This document shows positions 14,030-24,479 of a DNA stretch of 64,000 nucleotides, one piece after another. The stretch is from positions 372,001 to 436,000 of the forward strand of contig QNQO01000549.1 of NCBI GenBank assembly GCA_003290165.1, in the 5' to 3' direction. The notes beneath the pieces were generated by a model, which was not told the origin of the DNA, did not search any database, and was given only the letters and a program-made list of their open reading frames with translations. How positions within the stretch are numbered: position 1 is the first letter of the stretch; each line of letters begins with the position of its first letter. Both the position numbers and the translations under genes were made by a program. This DNA is from Berberis thunbergii (lineage: Eukaryota > Streptophyta > Magnoliopsida > Ranunculales > Berberidaceae).

Positions 14030-14895
14030 CTGATTGAAGTTGAAAGCATTAATTTATCTATATAAATCAAAACAAAATTATCTATTTTGTGTAAGAGTTT
14101 ATGTTTAAACGAAATTATCCATTAATATATTTTTTTTCCTTTAAAATAAAGCAAAAACTCTTGCTCGTGTGTAGCAAAGGCATTTGGTTAAAAATCAGCA
14201 ATATTATATATAAATCCGTCCTTGCTAAAATTAGATGAAATTTAACACCTCTTTAAAATCTTATTAGGGTATTTCTTGTCCAATGCATTTAACTGTATTT
14301 TAAGTAAGGATATGTTATTTTAAACTAACAATGCATGCGGTATTTTAAAAGTTAAAACCATCCAGAAAACTAAATAAGTCGAAGAAAAAATATTTATAAA
14401 CCGACATATCTTTCCATAAAGTTTTACCGGTCTCGAAAAACATTTTCACTACATAATATGTAGTTTTTTTCACTCTCAATTGGTTAATTTGATTTATTTC
14501 TATCATTTAATAAATCTTTGTATGCAAGAAATGCATATCCATGATTGTTGCTCGTAGGGTTTTTAAGCAAATTTAAATACTGGACAAGACTCGCTTGAAT
14601 TAATATGTTATATAAGATTATTTATGTGACCCTCATTTCAATATTGACTGTTTTAGGTTGAAACCAAGATAGTGAATGTTGGAAAACTAATAGAACAAAA
14701 GACAATAATAATAAAAAAATTGATTTACTGTATATTTGACACATACACAAAACATTTTCATCGACTTGATATTTAATTTTTGACCTAGTTTCTTTCTGAA
14801 TACACATAAATAAGAATCAACTTAATTAATTAGTATGGTACAATTTGGCAATTACAAATCTTGATTAAATGAGATCAATTCGTCAAAAATTGAAC

Positions 14896-15065
14896 TTGTA
14901 ATTAAAATGAGAAATCACAATATAACTTAGTTATTAATAACTGTATAAGTTTTATGTTTGTATCTAATCATAGAACTAAATTGTAATTAAAATGAGAAAT
15001 CGCAATATAACTTGGTTATTAATAACGGTATAAGTTTTATGTTTGTATCTAATCATAGAACTAAA
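14896..15065. repeat. 85-bp direct tandem duplication
   Basis: Copies at 14896-14980 and 14981-15065 both start ttgtaattaaaatgagaaat and differ at only a few positions. They are non-coding and lie just outside the AT-rich array. Confidence 0.9.
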
Positions 15066-15282
15066 TTAATTCTTGAACAGGTCTCCAAAGATGGAAAATT
15101 GATAGAGAAATGAGCATAAAATTTTAATAGTTTTATGTATTAAAAAAATGTGTCGATAACTCATGCAATAAATAGTAGACTAAGTAAGAGAACACCCTAA
15201 CTCTTTCACCTCATCGAAAGACTCGTCGTGTGAGAACTATTCACATCTTTCTCTCCAAACCTTAAACTAAGATCTTCTAAAG

Positions 15283-15520
15283 TTGCAAGCAAAGAATGTG
15301 ATTTTTCGAAATATGCTGAAATTTCACGAAATATTTCTTATTTTGGAGTTACCAAAATATCATTCAAAGTATGTACTTTTATTTCAAGGGAATTCTCTTT
15401 AAAAATAACTATTTAAATCTTGGTAAATTTTTAAATTTTTTTCACACAAAACAAAATATTTCTTAAAATCAGGAACCGAAAGTAAATAAAAAATGAAATC
15501 ACAATCCTTGATTGCAACAA
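15283..15520 (-). repeat. Inverted partial copy of the array unit
   Basis: In the plus orientation this segment carries the sequence that the array units carry on the minus strand. It includes SKECDFSKYAEISRNISYFG (about 15290-15350), the acaaaacaaaatatttct block, and atgaaatcacaatccttgatt (the reverse complement of the block near 7430). It ends about 240 bp before the CLP1 start codon. Confidence 0.75.
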
Positions 15521-15755
15521 GGTTGTGGTGGATGCTCTTAACAATTTCCCAAGCCAGAGCACGCGCAACGCGTGTGCAACTCAAGTCCTCAACTGTCTCA
15601 GTCGCTTTTCACCACTTTCAAAAGACCCACAACTCATCGATCGATTCGTACACTTCCCTTCAGCTTATAGATCTCCTCACTTCACACCACTTCACTCAGT
15701 AATTTCATCAAACAGGTTGTAAGCAGAGCTGAAAGAGCGCGAGAGGAGAGCAGCC

Positions 15756-18700
15756 ATGGCTTACGCTCCGCCAATGGTTCAACCCCCAGTGATGGGCGCC
15801 TCTTCGACGGTTCGACAGGTGAAACTAGACAAGGAGTGTGAGCTTAGAGTAGAAGTGGCGATGGAGACTTCACTCAGGCTAAGGCTTCTCAATGGCACTG
15901 CGGAGATCTATGGCACCGAAATTCCTCTCGAAGTTTGGCTAACTTTCCCTCCCAGGCTCAAATTCGCTGTAAGTGATTACTTCAATGCGGAATCGTTGTT
16001 TTTCTCTTGAAAAATTTCGAATTGTTATGTTTGAATTGTAAATTACGAAGAAAACGCGTGAGGTTCATTGTTTTTTCCTCTTGATTTTCTGATGGTACGA
16101 TCAAAAGAATGTGATTTTGAGGCAAAATTGAAATGGGAAGTGATTTGAGTTGAATTTTGTTCATTTTGATTTATGTTTCCAATTTGGGGTTTTAGCTTGA
16201 ATTATGAACAAACCATGACTTCAGAACCACTGATTGATGGTTGAACTATTGTCTGGTTTTTGTGATGTTATATTCACAAGATGTGATTTTGAGGCAATTG
16301 AAGGTGGGAATGTGGTTTTTTAACTTGAGTTGAAAATTTTGTTAATTGCTTGATTTATGTTTAAAATTTTGGGGTTTTAGCTTATATTGTGAACTATGAA
16401 CTATGGACTTTGAAACCACTGATTGGAGTTTGACTAAATTGATTAATAACTTTTTTTTCCAGTTCGAGTGAAAGTCGTTTATGTATCATTGTTGTATTGG
16501 CAATTCTATGAACTTTTAGTTCATTGGAGTTGGATTGTGCTGTTTGTAGGTATATGGTTGAAGTTCTTACGTAGATTAAGAGCTTACCTGGAATCATTCT
16601 GAAATTCGGTTCTTGGCCTCTGGATTGGGTACTTGACTAAAGATTTGACACCTGTTTGGAAGGAGATCTTAGTGTATGTTCCCAGCAGCTGTGTCCAAGA
16701 AGGTTTGTATTACTTAATTAGGCTTTCCCGATAGTTTAGGAAACTATATATCGTGTGGCAGACTAGCAGCTGTGATGGCCAATGTCAGCTTGTGGAGAGA
16801 GGCTGGGATCAAATTGTTAACTCTAATCTAGCATGCTAGGAGCCTGGCTATAGTAGCTCGAATGTGGGACCGGATTTAGATTGAACGAGAGCCACCTTTG
16901 GAATGGAGGTGGAACACGATAATTGTGTAGTAATGTCATGTTCTGGAAATATCATTAGCTGTATAGTTTGACAGGCAGGTTTCTTTTGTCAAGTTTAGGG
17001 AAATTTGTTGATTGGATTTCACGTTTTGTTCTTATTAGAATTGTGTACCATAAATGATTTGCAGCAAATGAAGGAGACGATGGATTATTTCTTTTTTAGG
17101 GTATTCTTAAGTTCTTAAAGGTTTCTGACAAGAAGATTTCCTTGTCGTTTCTTCATGCGTTGAATTTCATCATCTAATCAAAAGGATCTCAGGCTTTGTA
17201 TGTTGAACAGTCAACGGACCAATCTACTGTGAGGAGCAGGCAACATGCTCTTAGAGTTTACTAATTTTGAGGTCCAGAAAATTCATATTAGATAGTACAT
17301 GAAAATTTTTAGGGCCTGGATAATAAAGAAATAGAGAAGAAGCCAATTTTTTTGGGGCTGTGGTCGTCATGTCATGGTGTGGGTTCAATGGTCAAACGGT
17401 ATTTATACTTTTCATATTATCTTTCAAAATGTTCATTAAATATACGGTTTTGGATGGAGACAAGAGGTTTCCACTTGTCAGATGTTTCCGATGTACGTTG
17501 TGAATAACCAACACGTGTGCGATAACTAGCATTCTGACTGAGCAACCTTATGTAATACATAAATAACCGACCGTATTAATCAACATGCTCTTAGACTGGT
17601 GAGGGAGTTTGATCAAGTTTCTACATACTTCATGTTCTTGATTTGTTTGTTGCATCCTTGTCGTTCAAGTGACTTCCATTGATGTAATGCAACATCATTC
17701 TTTTTAGGTTTTCACATGGTATGGCGCTACAATTGAAATGGATGGGCCTACTGAAACTGATTATACTGCAGATGAGGTATTTGTGAGTCTTTTCGATCTT
17801 GTAGTTATCATGTTAAATGGTCCCAAAATTACGTTGCCTTAAGTTGTTAATGGCTGAAATGGTGCTCTTGAACTGACTTGATTTTAGACACCAATGATAA
17901 GTTATGTAAACGTTCATGCAATACTTGATGGGCGAAGAAATCGAGCGAAAGCATCCTCATCTAACAATCCCGATTCGTCTCAGGTATTTTTACTTTACTG
18001 AACTTGCTTTCGTTTATCTATAACTTTATCTACATGTTGTCAAAGTACAACTATCAATCTGATATTTTTACAGAACAAGTATGAGAAGATATAATAGTTT
18101 ACATTTTATAAGTATTTAATATTAATTATTAAGACATACCAACTGGTTTCCATGTATGTATATGGCTTAAATCACATTTTCTGTAAATTGAAAAAAAAAA
18201 AAATCTCGCAAAATAGATGAGACCATTTGGCACTTATATTCACATGCCTAAGTATTTTTATTTTATTTTTATAATGAAAGACTGTCTGGTTAAAAGTGAC
18301 AATATAATGCATAGTTGGTTAAAAGGAGTTCTAACAATTGTATACCCTCTAATCACCTTATTTTACAAACTGAAAGTGCCTCAAGTTACTTGAGCTGTTT
18401 CAGTTTGCCTTATTGTCCTGAATATGGTAGGTAGGTATATTTCTGGCAATTAAGTTTTTTTTCGAGACTATGGTATTAATCTAACTTGTAAAAATTACTC
18501 AGAATTCTTTTTGTTACTTTTGCAATGGAAATTGTGTCCCGGCATTCACTCTCATTTCTTCGATAAGCAATTATGAATAGAAATTTGTTAATGGATTTCA
18601 TGGTGCTGTACTTCTGTATGAATTTGTGCTTTCATGGCTCATATGCATTGTTGTAAGTTTTTGTACTTTTGGCGGTACAGGGCCCCAGGGTGATTGTTGT

Positions 18701-20672
18701 AGGACCTACAGATTCTGGAAAGAGCACTTTATCAAGAATGCTTCTGAGTTGGGCTGCCAAACAGGGTTGGAAGCCTACTTTCGTAGATTTGGATATTGGT
18801 CAGGGATCTATAACAATTCCTGGATGTGTTGCTGCTACTCCAATTGAAATGCCAATCGATCCAGTTGAAGGAATTGCCCTTGAAATGCCCCTTGTTTATT
18901 ACTTCGGGCATGCAACTCCCAGGTAATAGACGTTAATATTGTTGACATGATTTGGAATCAAGGTCATGTAGCCATATGTGATAATTTCTGAATTTCAAGC
19001 AAAAACTGAGACACAACAAATTTTTTTTGCCCCTTTTTTCTTGAATTTGGATATTCTTTTTACGAGTAAAACTAGGGAAGTTTACATAGAAACTTTAAAT
19101 TGGTGAACCACAAGTATAGGTAGCATGATTCTGTCAATCACAGCATGAGAACACTGCATGCTTCCTGAATAATTTGAATTCAGGAATTTTTTCTGGCCAC
19201 TAATGTTTTGATTATCTCTACTAGCATCTTCAATAGTACTAATGCCTACCAATAGAAATGAAAAGGATTTTCAGGGTTACTTAATTAGTAGTTTTGCAGT
19301 GTCAATTCAGAGCTATACAAAGTACTCGTGAAAGAGCTTGCTCAAACTCTAGAGAGACAGTTTGCTGGCAATCCTGAAGCACGAGCTGCAGGAATGGTGA
19401 TAAATACCATGGGATGGATAGAAGGCGTTGGTTATGAGGTAATTGCTAGTTTAATTTGTGTAATTAAAGGAGTTGGATATTTTTCAATTGAATTTGGTTA
19501 CATGTGGGATGCCAATTAATACTCTGAAGTTTTGGTGCAGCTGCTTCTTCACGCCATTGATACGTTTGATGCTAATGTAGTGTTGGTTATTGGTCAGGTA
19601 ATATTGTGTTTTCCTGCTATTGCATTATTCTGCTCCCAGAGCTCTGTAAAAATAGTATCCATATTTTTAGAGAGATTGTATTTTAGCCCTCAATGTATAC
19701 TGTATTACCATCATTGGCTGAATAAATTATTCTGTTTCCTGAGTATCACATACTATCTTTGTCAGAGTTTATGCACTTTCTTCGCATTTATTTTTCTAAA
19801 CTTCTTATTTTCTTCACTAAGCTTCAATAAACTATTGTATAGGAGAAACTTTGCAGCATGATTAAAAATGTGCTAAGAAGCAAGCCTAATGTGGATGTCG
19901 TGAAACTTCAGAAGTCTGGTGGGGTTGTGTCTAGGAACGCAAAAGTCAGACAGAAAGCTAGGAGCCTCAAGATAAGGGTAATGTACTACCCTTTCACTAC
20001 CAGGTTGTATCATTATAAAGTGAACCGAGAACAAAGCACTGTCGTATGCAGAACGAATAAATCTTTCAATGATCACAACTCAATTTGAGATTTGTTTTGC
20101 TTTGGCTTATTTCAGGAATATTTCTACGGCCTCACAAATGACCTTTCCCCGCATTCCAATGTTGCAAGTTTCAATGATTTGTTCATTTATAGAATTGGTG
20201 GAGGGCCACAGGCACCACGATCAGCTTTGCCCATTGGCGCAGAACCTGCAGCGGACCCTACCAGGCTGGTGCTTGTAAATATTAGTCGCGACTTGCTCCA
20301 TTTGGTACTGGCTGTTTCATTCGCCAAAGAACCAGATCAAATCATCTCCAGGTAAATGGTGGCATTATTTCTATCTATCAATCAAACCCACCCTACATTA
20401 GTATTTCTACTCTCAACTCTGCTGCTGACACTTCCATATCTGCTTAACACAGTAATATTGCGGGGTTCATCTACATCACTGATGTCGACATTCAGAGGTA
20501 TTAACTCATTAAAACTGTATAATATTTTTTGTTGCAACTGTAACTTCTGATAGCTCTTAGCTAACTAATACTTTTATTGTTCAGGAAAAAGATCACATAT
20601 CTAGCACCCTCTGCTGGGGAGCTCCCTAGCAAATTCTTAATAGTTGGATCCTTGACATGGCTCGAAACCTAA
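15756..20672 (+). CDS. CLP1: CLP1, polyribonucleotide 5'-hydroxyl-kinase / cleavage factor subunit
   Basis: Ten exons splice in frame: 15756-15968, 17708-17776, 17888-17983, 18681-18922, 19300-19438, 19541-19597, 19843-19977, 20116-20351, 20453-20497 and 20585-20672, giving 439 residues, the normal length for plant CLP1 (CLPS3). The N-terminal domain spans residues 1-126. Walker A, GPTDSGKST, is at residues 134-142 and the Walker B-like FVDLDIGQGS around 160. The C-terminal domain ends IVGSLTWLET. CLP1 belongs to cleavage factor II in nuclear pre-mRNA 3'-end formation, and animal relatives phosphorylate RNA 5'-OH ends. All introns are GT-AG and no lesion is visible, so I expect a functional gene. 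Intron 1 is the longest (1.74 kb). Kinase activity of the plant protein is inferred from the intact P-loop. Confidence 0.95.
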
Positions 20673-21657
20673 AGTTCTTGCAAAGCGACCTTCGTATTTG
20701 TTGTTATAATGCTAGCAACTACATCTTGAAATAGTATTTTGTCCACAGTTTTTCTTTTTCCTTCTCTTGTCTCCTTTTCGTTTTAGGAGTAAATACATGG
20801 TAGAAATGCATTTCGGGTTGATATTGTCTTCCCAATTGTAGGGAATGTTTGAAAGTTATGTGGGTGAGAGACCTGCATGGTTAAGAGTGCTGAAATGAGA
20901 TTTGGAATTATAATGTTGTTGAATCACTTGTATCATAACAATTAGCAGGTTTGATGGAAAGAAAAGTTCAAGAGACAGTGTTGATTATTTGGGATTTTAT
21001 TAGCTAGATTTTATTAGCTAGACTTAAACTGTATAAAAAACAGAAGTCCACGGTTTTGCAGTAAGATCTAGAGATCACTGCATTGGGGCATTAATTCTTT
21101 TGAGCTTGCCCTCGTCTACATGAATTGTCTAATGATAATACGTTGAACCTTCCTTCCAATTATTATTCAACTTTGACAAAATAATCCATATACAAGTCAT
21201 GCAAAGGATTCGCAGATTGTTCTGATTGACAACGCCACATGATCTTTGCTCTTCAGATTACATTGAATAAAGTTCCTAGCCAAGGAGACAGTCTCTAAAC
21301 ATTGTACAGAATGAAAAAACTTTGACAAGAATCTGAAAGTTTACACTAATTCCACATGGAAAACTGCATTGAATGTGGAGCATTTCACCTATGGCGAAAC
21401 TTGGGATGAACACCAATCACCCCAGGCCTCAGACTCGATACCTGCAAGAAGATGAAACTAGGTGGATCAGCACAGGTTTTGATCGTAGTAGCACAGCTTG
21501 ATTGTGCTAGCTTTACCCATCCAAATCTTGTCTGACAAATCAGTTTCAGCGTTCTGAGGTCAGTCACACTCATTCATTCAGTACATGTTCTGCAACCAAT
21601 GGCTTTTTTGAGGGGCATCAATGCTCTCAACCACTGTTGTTCAAGCATCATTAATTA
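20673..21657. other. CLP1 3' flank, nothing further recognised
   Basis: This holds the CLP1 3' UTR and intergenic DNA. A short tandem duplication (ttttattagctaga) lies near 20995-21022. A 62-codon minus-strand frame at 21385-21573 matches no family I recognise and is not called. Confidence 0.5.
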
Positions 21658-21788
21658 ATGGAGTTGCACCAATGGGGTACCAGCTCAGCGGTAGCCTGTG
21701 GCAGATGGAATCGCAGATTTGAACTCTGCCGACGGCATTAAGGATGGGAGAGTTGAGGAATTAAATAAATAAAGTTGATGGAGTTGCA
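21658..21788 (+). mobile_element. tRNA-derived SINE with target-site duplication
   Basis: The 109-bp body (21669-21777) has a box A-like ccagctcagcggtagc and a box B-like agatttgaactc, the RNA polymerase III promoter elements of tRNA-derived SINEs. It is bounded by an exact 11-bp direct repeat, atggagttgca, at 21658-21668 and 21778-21788. The AT-rich tail ends aaataaataaagttg. It does not fold as a complete tRNA. Confidence 0.8.
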
Positions 21789-21949
21789 AATATGATCTGA
21801 TGATTCACTGCACTGACTAATCATTGATCAAATCAGATTATGATCTAATGGGAAGGATAAATCACCACCACAAGTGTGCGATAAAAATCTACCAAACAAG
21901 CACCAACTATACTAACAAAAACGATGAGCAACCAATTCATATTCTGTAC

Positions 21950-22530
21950 TTTTTTTTTTTTTGGAAATCGAGTGGGGGTTATTTAGGATCCCCAAACCTG
22001 AAAAAATAAGTTGAAGTTACATTCGTAAATAGACTTTTCCTGATTTATCTTCATGTACAATATCTTTCAAATCTTGCGCAAATGAACTCGGTGAAACTTC
22101 CAAATATTCCGAGCTTGGGTGTAGGCTAGCAAGTCTATCCGTGACTCTATTTGCTTCTCTGTACTTGTGCACTATAGTAAATTCTTCCAGCTCTACCAGC
22201 ATTCTCCTGATCTTATTGATAACGTGTCGTAGGTTCCACGCAGTTTGCCTAGCATTGCTCAGGTAATCACGCACTAATGTAGAATCAGTGCTAATCACTA
22301 GCTTTCGAATACATCTAGAGCTGGCTAGTTGTAACCCCGCCCCAACTCCTTGTAGTTCATGCTTGATTATTGTCTGACCTGCAGTCGAACCAGCACAAGC
22401 AACCACAATGTCTCCTTGGTCATCCCTAATTACAGCGCCATAACCCCCTGTGTGGTCCTGTAATGAACCATCAGAGTTGAGTTTGTACCAACCAATAGGC
22501 GGTTTCGTCCAAGAGTACACAATTGGGGAC
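21950..22530 (-). mobile_element. 5'-truncated LINE 3' end
   Basis: Read on the minus strand, an RNase H domain is followed by about 55 bp of 3' UTR and a 13-base poly(A) (T run at 21950-21962). This is the expected 3' end of a plant L1-type non-LTR retrotransposon, which often ends in an RVT_3 RNase H domain. The reverse transcriptase is missing. The 5' junction with PPR-derived sequence is near 22530. No target-site duplication was found. Confidence 0.65.
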
Positions 22531-22673
22531 CGATCCAGAGGTGGCGTTCTGCTGCTGCTTCTTCTGCTGATGCGAAGGCGAATCAGCGGGTGAAGGTGGT
22601 GGTGGGGGTGATTGTGGTTATGGTGGTTGAGTGGGAGTAAGTGATGGTGGTGGAGAGAGAGGAGGTGCGACAT
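22017..22673 (-). CDS. Chimeric ORF: PPR-gene 5' end fused to LINE RNase H domain
   Basis: An uninterrupted 218-codon frame. Residues 1-~50 ([20 protein letters not shown] and following) are His-rich and are an alternative-frame reading of the PPR-gene 5' segment that recurs at 49.4, 50.3 and 57.6 kb. From YSWTKPPIGWYKLNSDGS onward it is an RVT_3/RNase H-like domain, with acidic positions in NSDGS, HELQGV, STDST and REANRVTDRL, so a full D-E-D-D set appears present. The domain probably comes from a LINE, since a poly(A) follows. Expression is unknown. The frame may be intact only because the insertion is recent. RNase H activity is possible but unproven. Confidence 0.6.
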   Translation of the reverse strand: MSHLLSLHHHHLLPLNHHNHNHPHHHLHPLIRLRISRRSSSRTPPLDRSPIVYSWTKPPIGWYKLNSDGSLQDHTGGYGAVIRDDQGDIVVACAGSTAGQTIIKHELQGVGAGLQLASSRCIRKLVISTDSTLVRDYLSNARQTAWNLRHVINKIRRMLVELEEFTIVHKYREANRVTDRLASLHPSSEYLEVSPSSFAQDLKDIVHEDKSGKVYLRM

Positions 22674-22676
22674 CTA
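22530..22676 (-). pseudogene. PPR (GRP23-like) gene 5' fragment
   Basis: This is a near-identical copy of the first ~145 bp of the PPR pseudogene that starts near 57670. It covers the region of the mitochondrial-type presequence ([15 protein letters not shown] in its own frame). It breaks off at 22530 into LINE sequence. It sits head-to-head with the F-box gene that starts at 22934. Confidence 0.7.
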
Positions 22677-22839
22677 ATACAGAGTCCTAATTCACTTTGA
22701 CATCGACAATGCACAAACCAAAGACAACTCTTGTCTTCGTATCACAATTAATTTAGAATCCTTGGTGGAAAAAAATAAGGAAAGAAGGAAACAATGTTTT
22801 AGAAGTACATATACATCTAGAAATCACACTCTTAAGGTC

Positions 22840-22848
22840 TATAAATAG
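22840..22848 (+). promoter_or_regulatory. TATA box of F-box copy A
   Basis: The sequence tataaatag lies 94 bp upstream of the ATG at 22934. The same motif at exactly the same distance precedes the other three F-box copies, which supports it as the core promoter. Confidence 0.7.
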
Positions 22849-22933
22849 TTTTATATTACAAACCTGTTGAGAAACTATAGTCTGAATTCACAATCCCAAA
22901 CAGTTGAAGTTTAAGGAAAAAGAAGAAACAACA

Positions 22934-23923
22934 ATGACAATGGATCGAATCAGTGAACTTCCAAGTGAAATCATCCACCACATACTCTCATTCATCCCAT
23001 TGAAGTATGCAATTTCGACAAGCATTCTATCCAAAAGATGGAGACACCAATGGACTTTCAACCCACACCTCATCTTTCCTCACAATCTCAACATTATGGA
23101 TATTCGCGAATGTTTAAAACAGTACAAAGCAAAGCAACTCTGTCGACTAGAAATCACTCTAGAACTCCCATTAGATTCATCAAAAGAACTCAAGTACAAA
23201 TGCATCTTTTACATGAAACAGTGGATCAAATTCGCGGTGAAAAGACAAGTTCAACGCCTCATTATCTATGCAGATATGGGCAAAGGTATAGTCTTCAGAG
23301 CTCCTAAATGTTTATTTCACTCTCAGTCCATACAGATACTAGGACTTAGTAGGTGCATTTTCGATCCTCCTTCAGACTTTAAAGGCTTTCCATGTTTGAA
23401 AACTTTGATTTTACATCGCGTAAAGATGGAAGGAGTTGGATCAATTGAATCTATTGTTTCAACTAGTCCTTATCTTAGAGCAATGAAGCTATCTGGTGTA
23501 TCAAACCTTCAACACCTGAATATTCCTTTATCTTCATCACTTAAAAGATTAGATGTTTCGATTGAAGATGCAATCGAAATCTGTGGTCCAAATCTGCAAG
23601 TGCTTAGCTGTGTATGCTCTTATGTAAGTGATTTTCGCTTGAAGAACCTTCCATCTTTAGTCCACTCAAATATTAGCTCCATTGTTTGTTATCAAGGAGA
23701 TCGAAATCCAACACAAGTTATTAGTGAATGGGGATCATCCTTGGCTAATCTTTCACAAACCAAGGTTTTGGAAGTGAATCCTCATTTCATTCAAATAATG
23801 TATGCGAAAAATTACTTTTCCCTTCACTTCAAGATGTACCTTTCCCTTCACTTCGAGATCAATCAACAATTGCTCAATTTTCTCAGTCATGGCCTAATTA
23901 TCGTAGAACATAAAAATGATTAA
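22934..23923 (+). CDS. F-box/LRR protein, copy A (C-terminus replaced)
   Basis: F-box proteins are the substrate receptors of SCF ubiquitin ligases. This 329-residue frame has an N-terminal F-box (DRISELPSEIIHHILSFI and following, about residues 4-50) and leucine-rich repeats. It matches copy B (33961-35436) almost residue for residue until about residue 293 (IQIMYAKNY). There the sequence switches to unrelated DNA and ends in a novel tail of ~37 residues (FSLHFKMYLSLHFEINQQLL onward). The FBD-like C-terminus and the intron of copy B are lost. The tail arises from duplicated tttcccttcacttc units and kinesin-flank DNA. The first ATG of the frame, 22934, is the chosen start; a second ATG follows at 22940. 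It may be expressed, but its receptor function is doubtful. Confidence 0.75.
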   Translation: MTMDRISELPSEIIHHILSFIPLKYAISTSILSKRWRHQWTFNPHLIFPHNLNIMDIRECLKQYKAKQLCRLEITLELPLDSSKELKYKCIFYMKQWIKFAVKRQVQRLIIYADMGKGIVFRAPKCLFHSQSIQILGLSRCIFDPPSDFKGFPCLKTLILHRVKMEGVGSIESIVSTSPYLRAMKLSGVSNLQHLNIPLSSSLKRLDVSIEDAIEICGPNLQVLSCVCSYVSDFRLKNLPSLVHSNISSIVCYQGDRNPTQVISEWGSSLANLSQTKVLEVNPHFIQIMYAKNYFSLHFKMYLSLHFEINQQLLNFLSHGLIIVEHKND

Positions 23924-24412
23924 CATATCCAAGTCAAGGCAGTATGTTTGTACATGTATAAAGGTTAAGACCCTTATTCTATTTGTAACTTAGGAGTTTT
24001 GAAGTACAAGCTCTAACTTGTCACTTCTTTTCAGATTATAAATAAAAAATTTCAATATACAAGTGTAATACCATCAAATTAGATGATCATGGATATCCAT
24101 CAGTTTGAGTTTTGACACTTCATAAAGTAGAAGTTTTCGAATAAGTAATAACAACATACCCTTTTGTCAGCCTCATCTTGGGCAAACCTATCATGTGGGA
24201 TGTATACACCATTCTTTTCTCGCGCTGCTCGCATATCTGTTACCAATGTATGGAATATTTTTTAATCAATGATCTTAAAAAAAATTTCAATCAAACAATC
24301 AAAATTTAAAGGTAAAAAGCGTCATGAAACCTTGTTTCATTCTTTCCATTTCCAGGTACAGATCCTTGAGCAACATGGTCTTGGAAATTTTTTGGTTTGC
24401 CTGAAGATGAGA
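23870..24412 (-). pseudogene. Kinesin-5 stalk fragment (extra copy)
   Basis: This duplicates 31677-32212. It contains two exons of the neck/stalk start: the one encoding ISKTMLLKDLYLEMERMKQ (in part) and the one encoding RAAREKNGVYIPHDRFAQDE (about 24237-24160). The left end is joined to F-box copy A and the right end breaks at 24413 into DDI1-derived sequence. The same F-box/kinesin junction occurs at about 58.85 kb. Confidence 0.8.
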
Positions 24413-24479
24413 TTAGAGTGTATGAAATAGTTCTACATCATTTCTCATCAATTCAGAATCAGAATTAGAGTGTATGAAA

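Larger units (their letters stand above)
12601..14072. mobile_element. Inserted island carrying captured exons
   Basis: This 1.47-kb block interrupts the AT-rich array. It is flanked by a direct repeat of about 62 bp, the block starting aaattatctattttgtgtaa (about 12537-12598 and 14074-14136). Inside are exon fragments of two unrelated genes on the same (minus) strand and a local duplication around 13246-13420. Terminal inverted repeats or Helitron-type ends were not found, so the mechanism is unresolved. Confidence 0.55.
7016..14825. repeat. Decayed AT-rich tandem array, about 7 units
   Basis: A unit of roughly 0.8-1.3 kb recurs in the same orientation. Its anchor (gcagttttttcactctcagt and variants) is at about 7018, 8190, 9491, 10266, 11136, 12060 and 14460. 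Other shared blocks include tgcaacaaatgcatatccat and gtctcgaaaaacaatgtcac. Units differ by indels and substitutions, so the array is old. On the minus strand each unit carries two short exon-like segments: one around AYYVVTLFFETGKTLWKDSY ending at CAG|GTATGT, and one around MSKECDFSKYVETSRDISYF following a TTTATCAG acceptor. I do not recognise the source protein. A TA microsatellite lies at 8442-8460. The array is split by the island at 12601-14072. Confidence 0.85.

Noticed and set aside
12601..14072. Pack-MULE with long terminal inverted repeats
   Set aside because: The flanking 62-bp repeats are direct, not inverted, and no 9-bp target duplication was seen.
21385..21573. 62-codon minus-strand frame with an exon-like end after a TTGCAG
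   Set aside because: No recognised family, no partner exons nearby, and chance frames of this length are common here.
21669..21777. Possible tRNA gene (box A and box B present)
   Set aside because: No cloverleaf with paired acceptor stem could be formed, and flanking target duplications mark it as a SINE.
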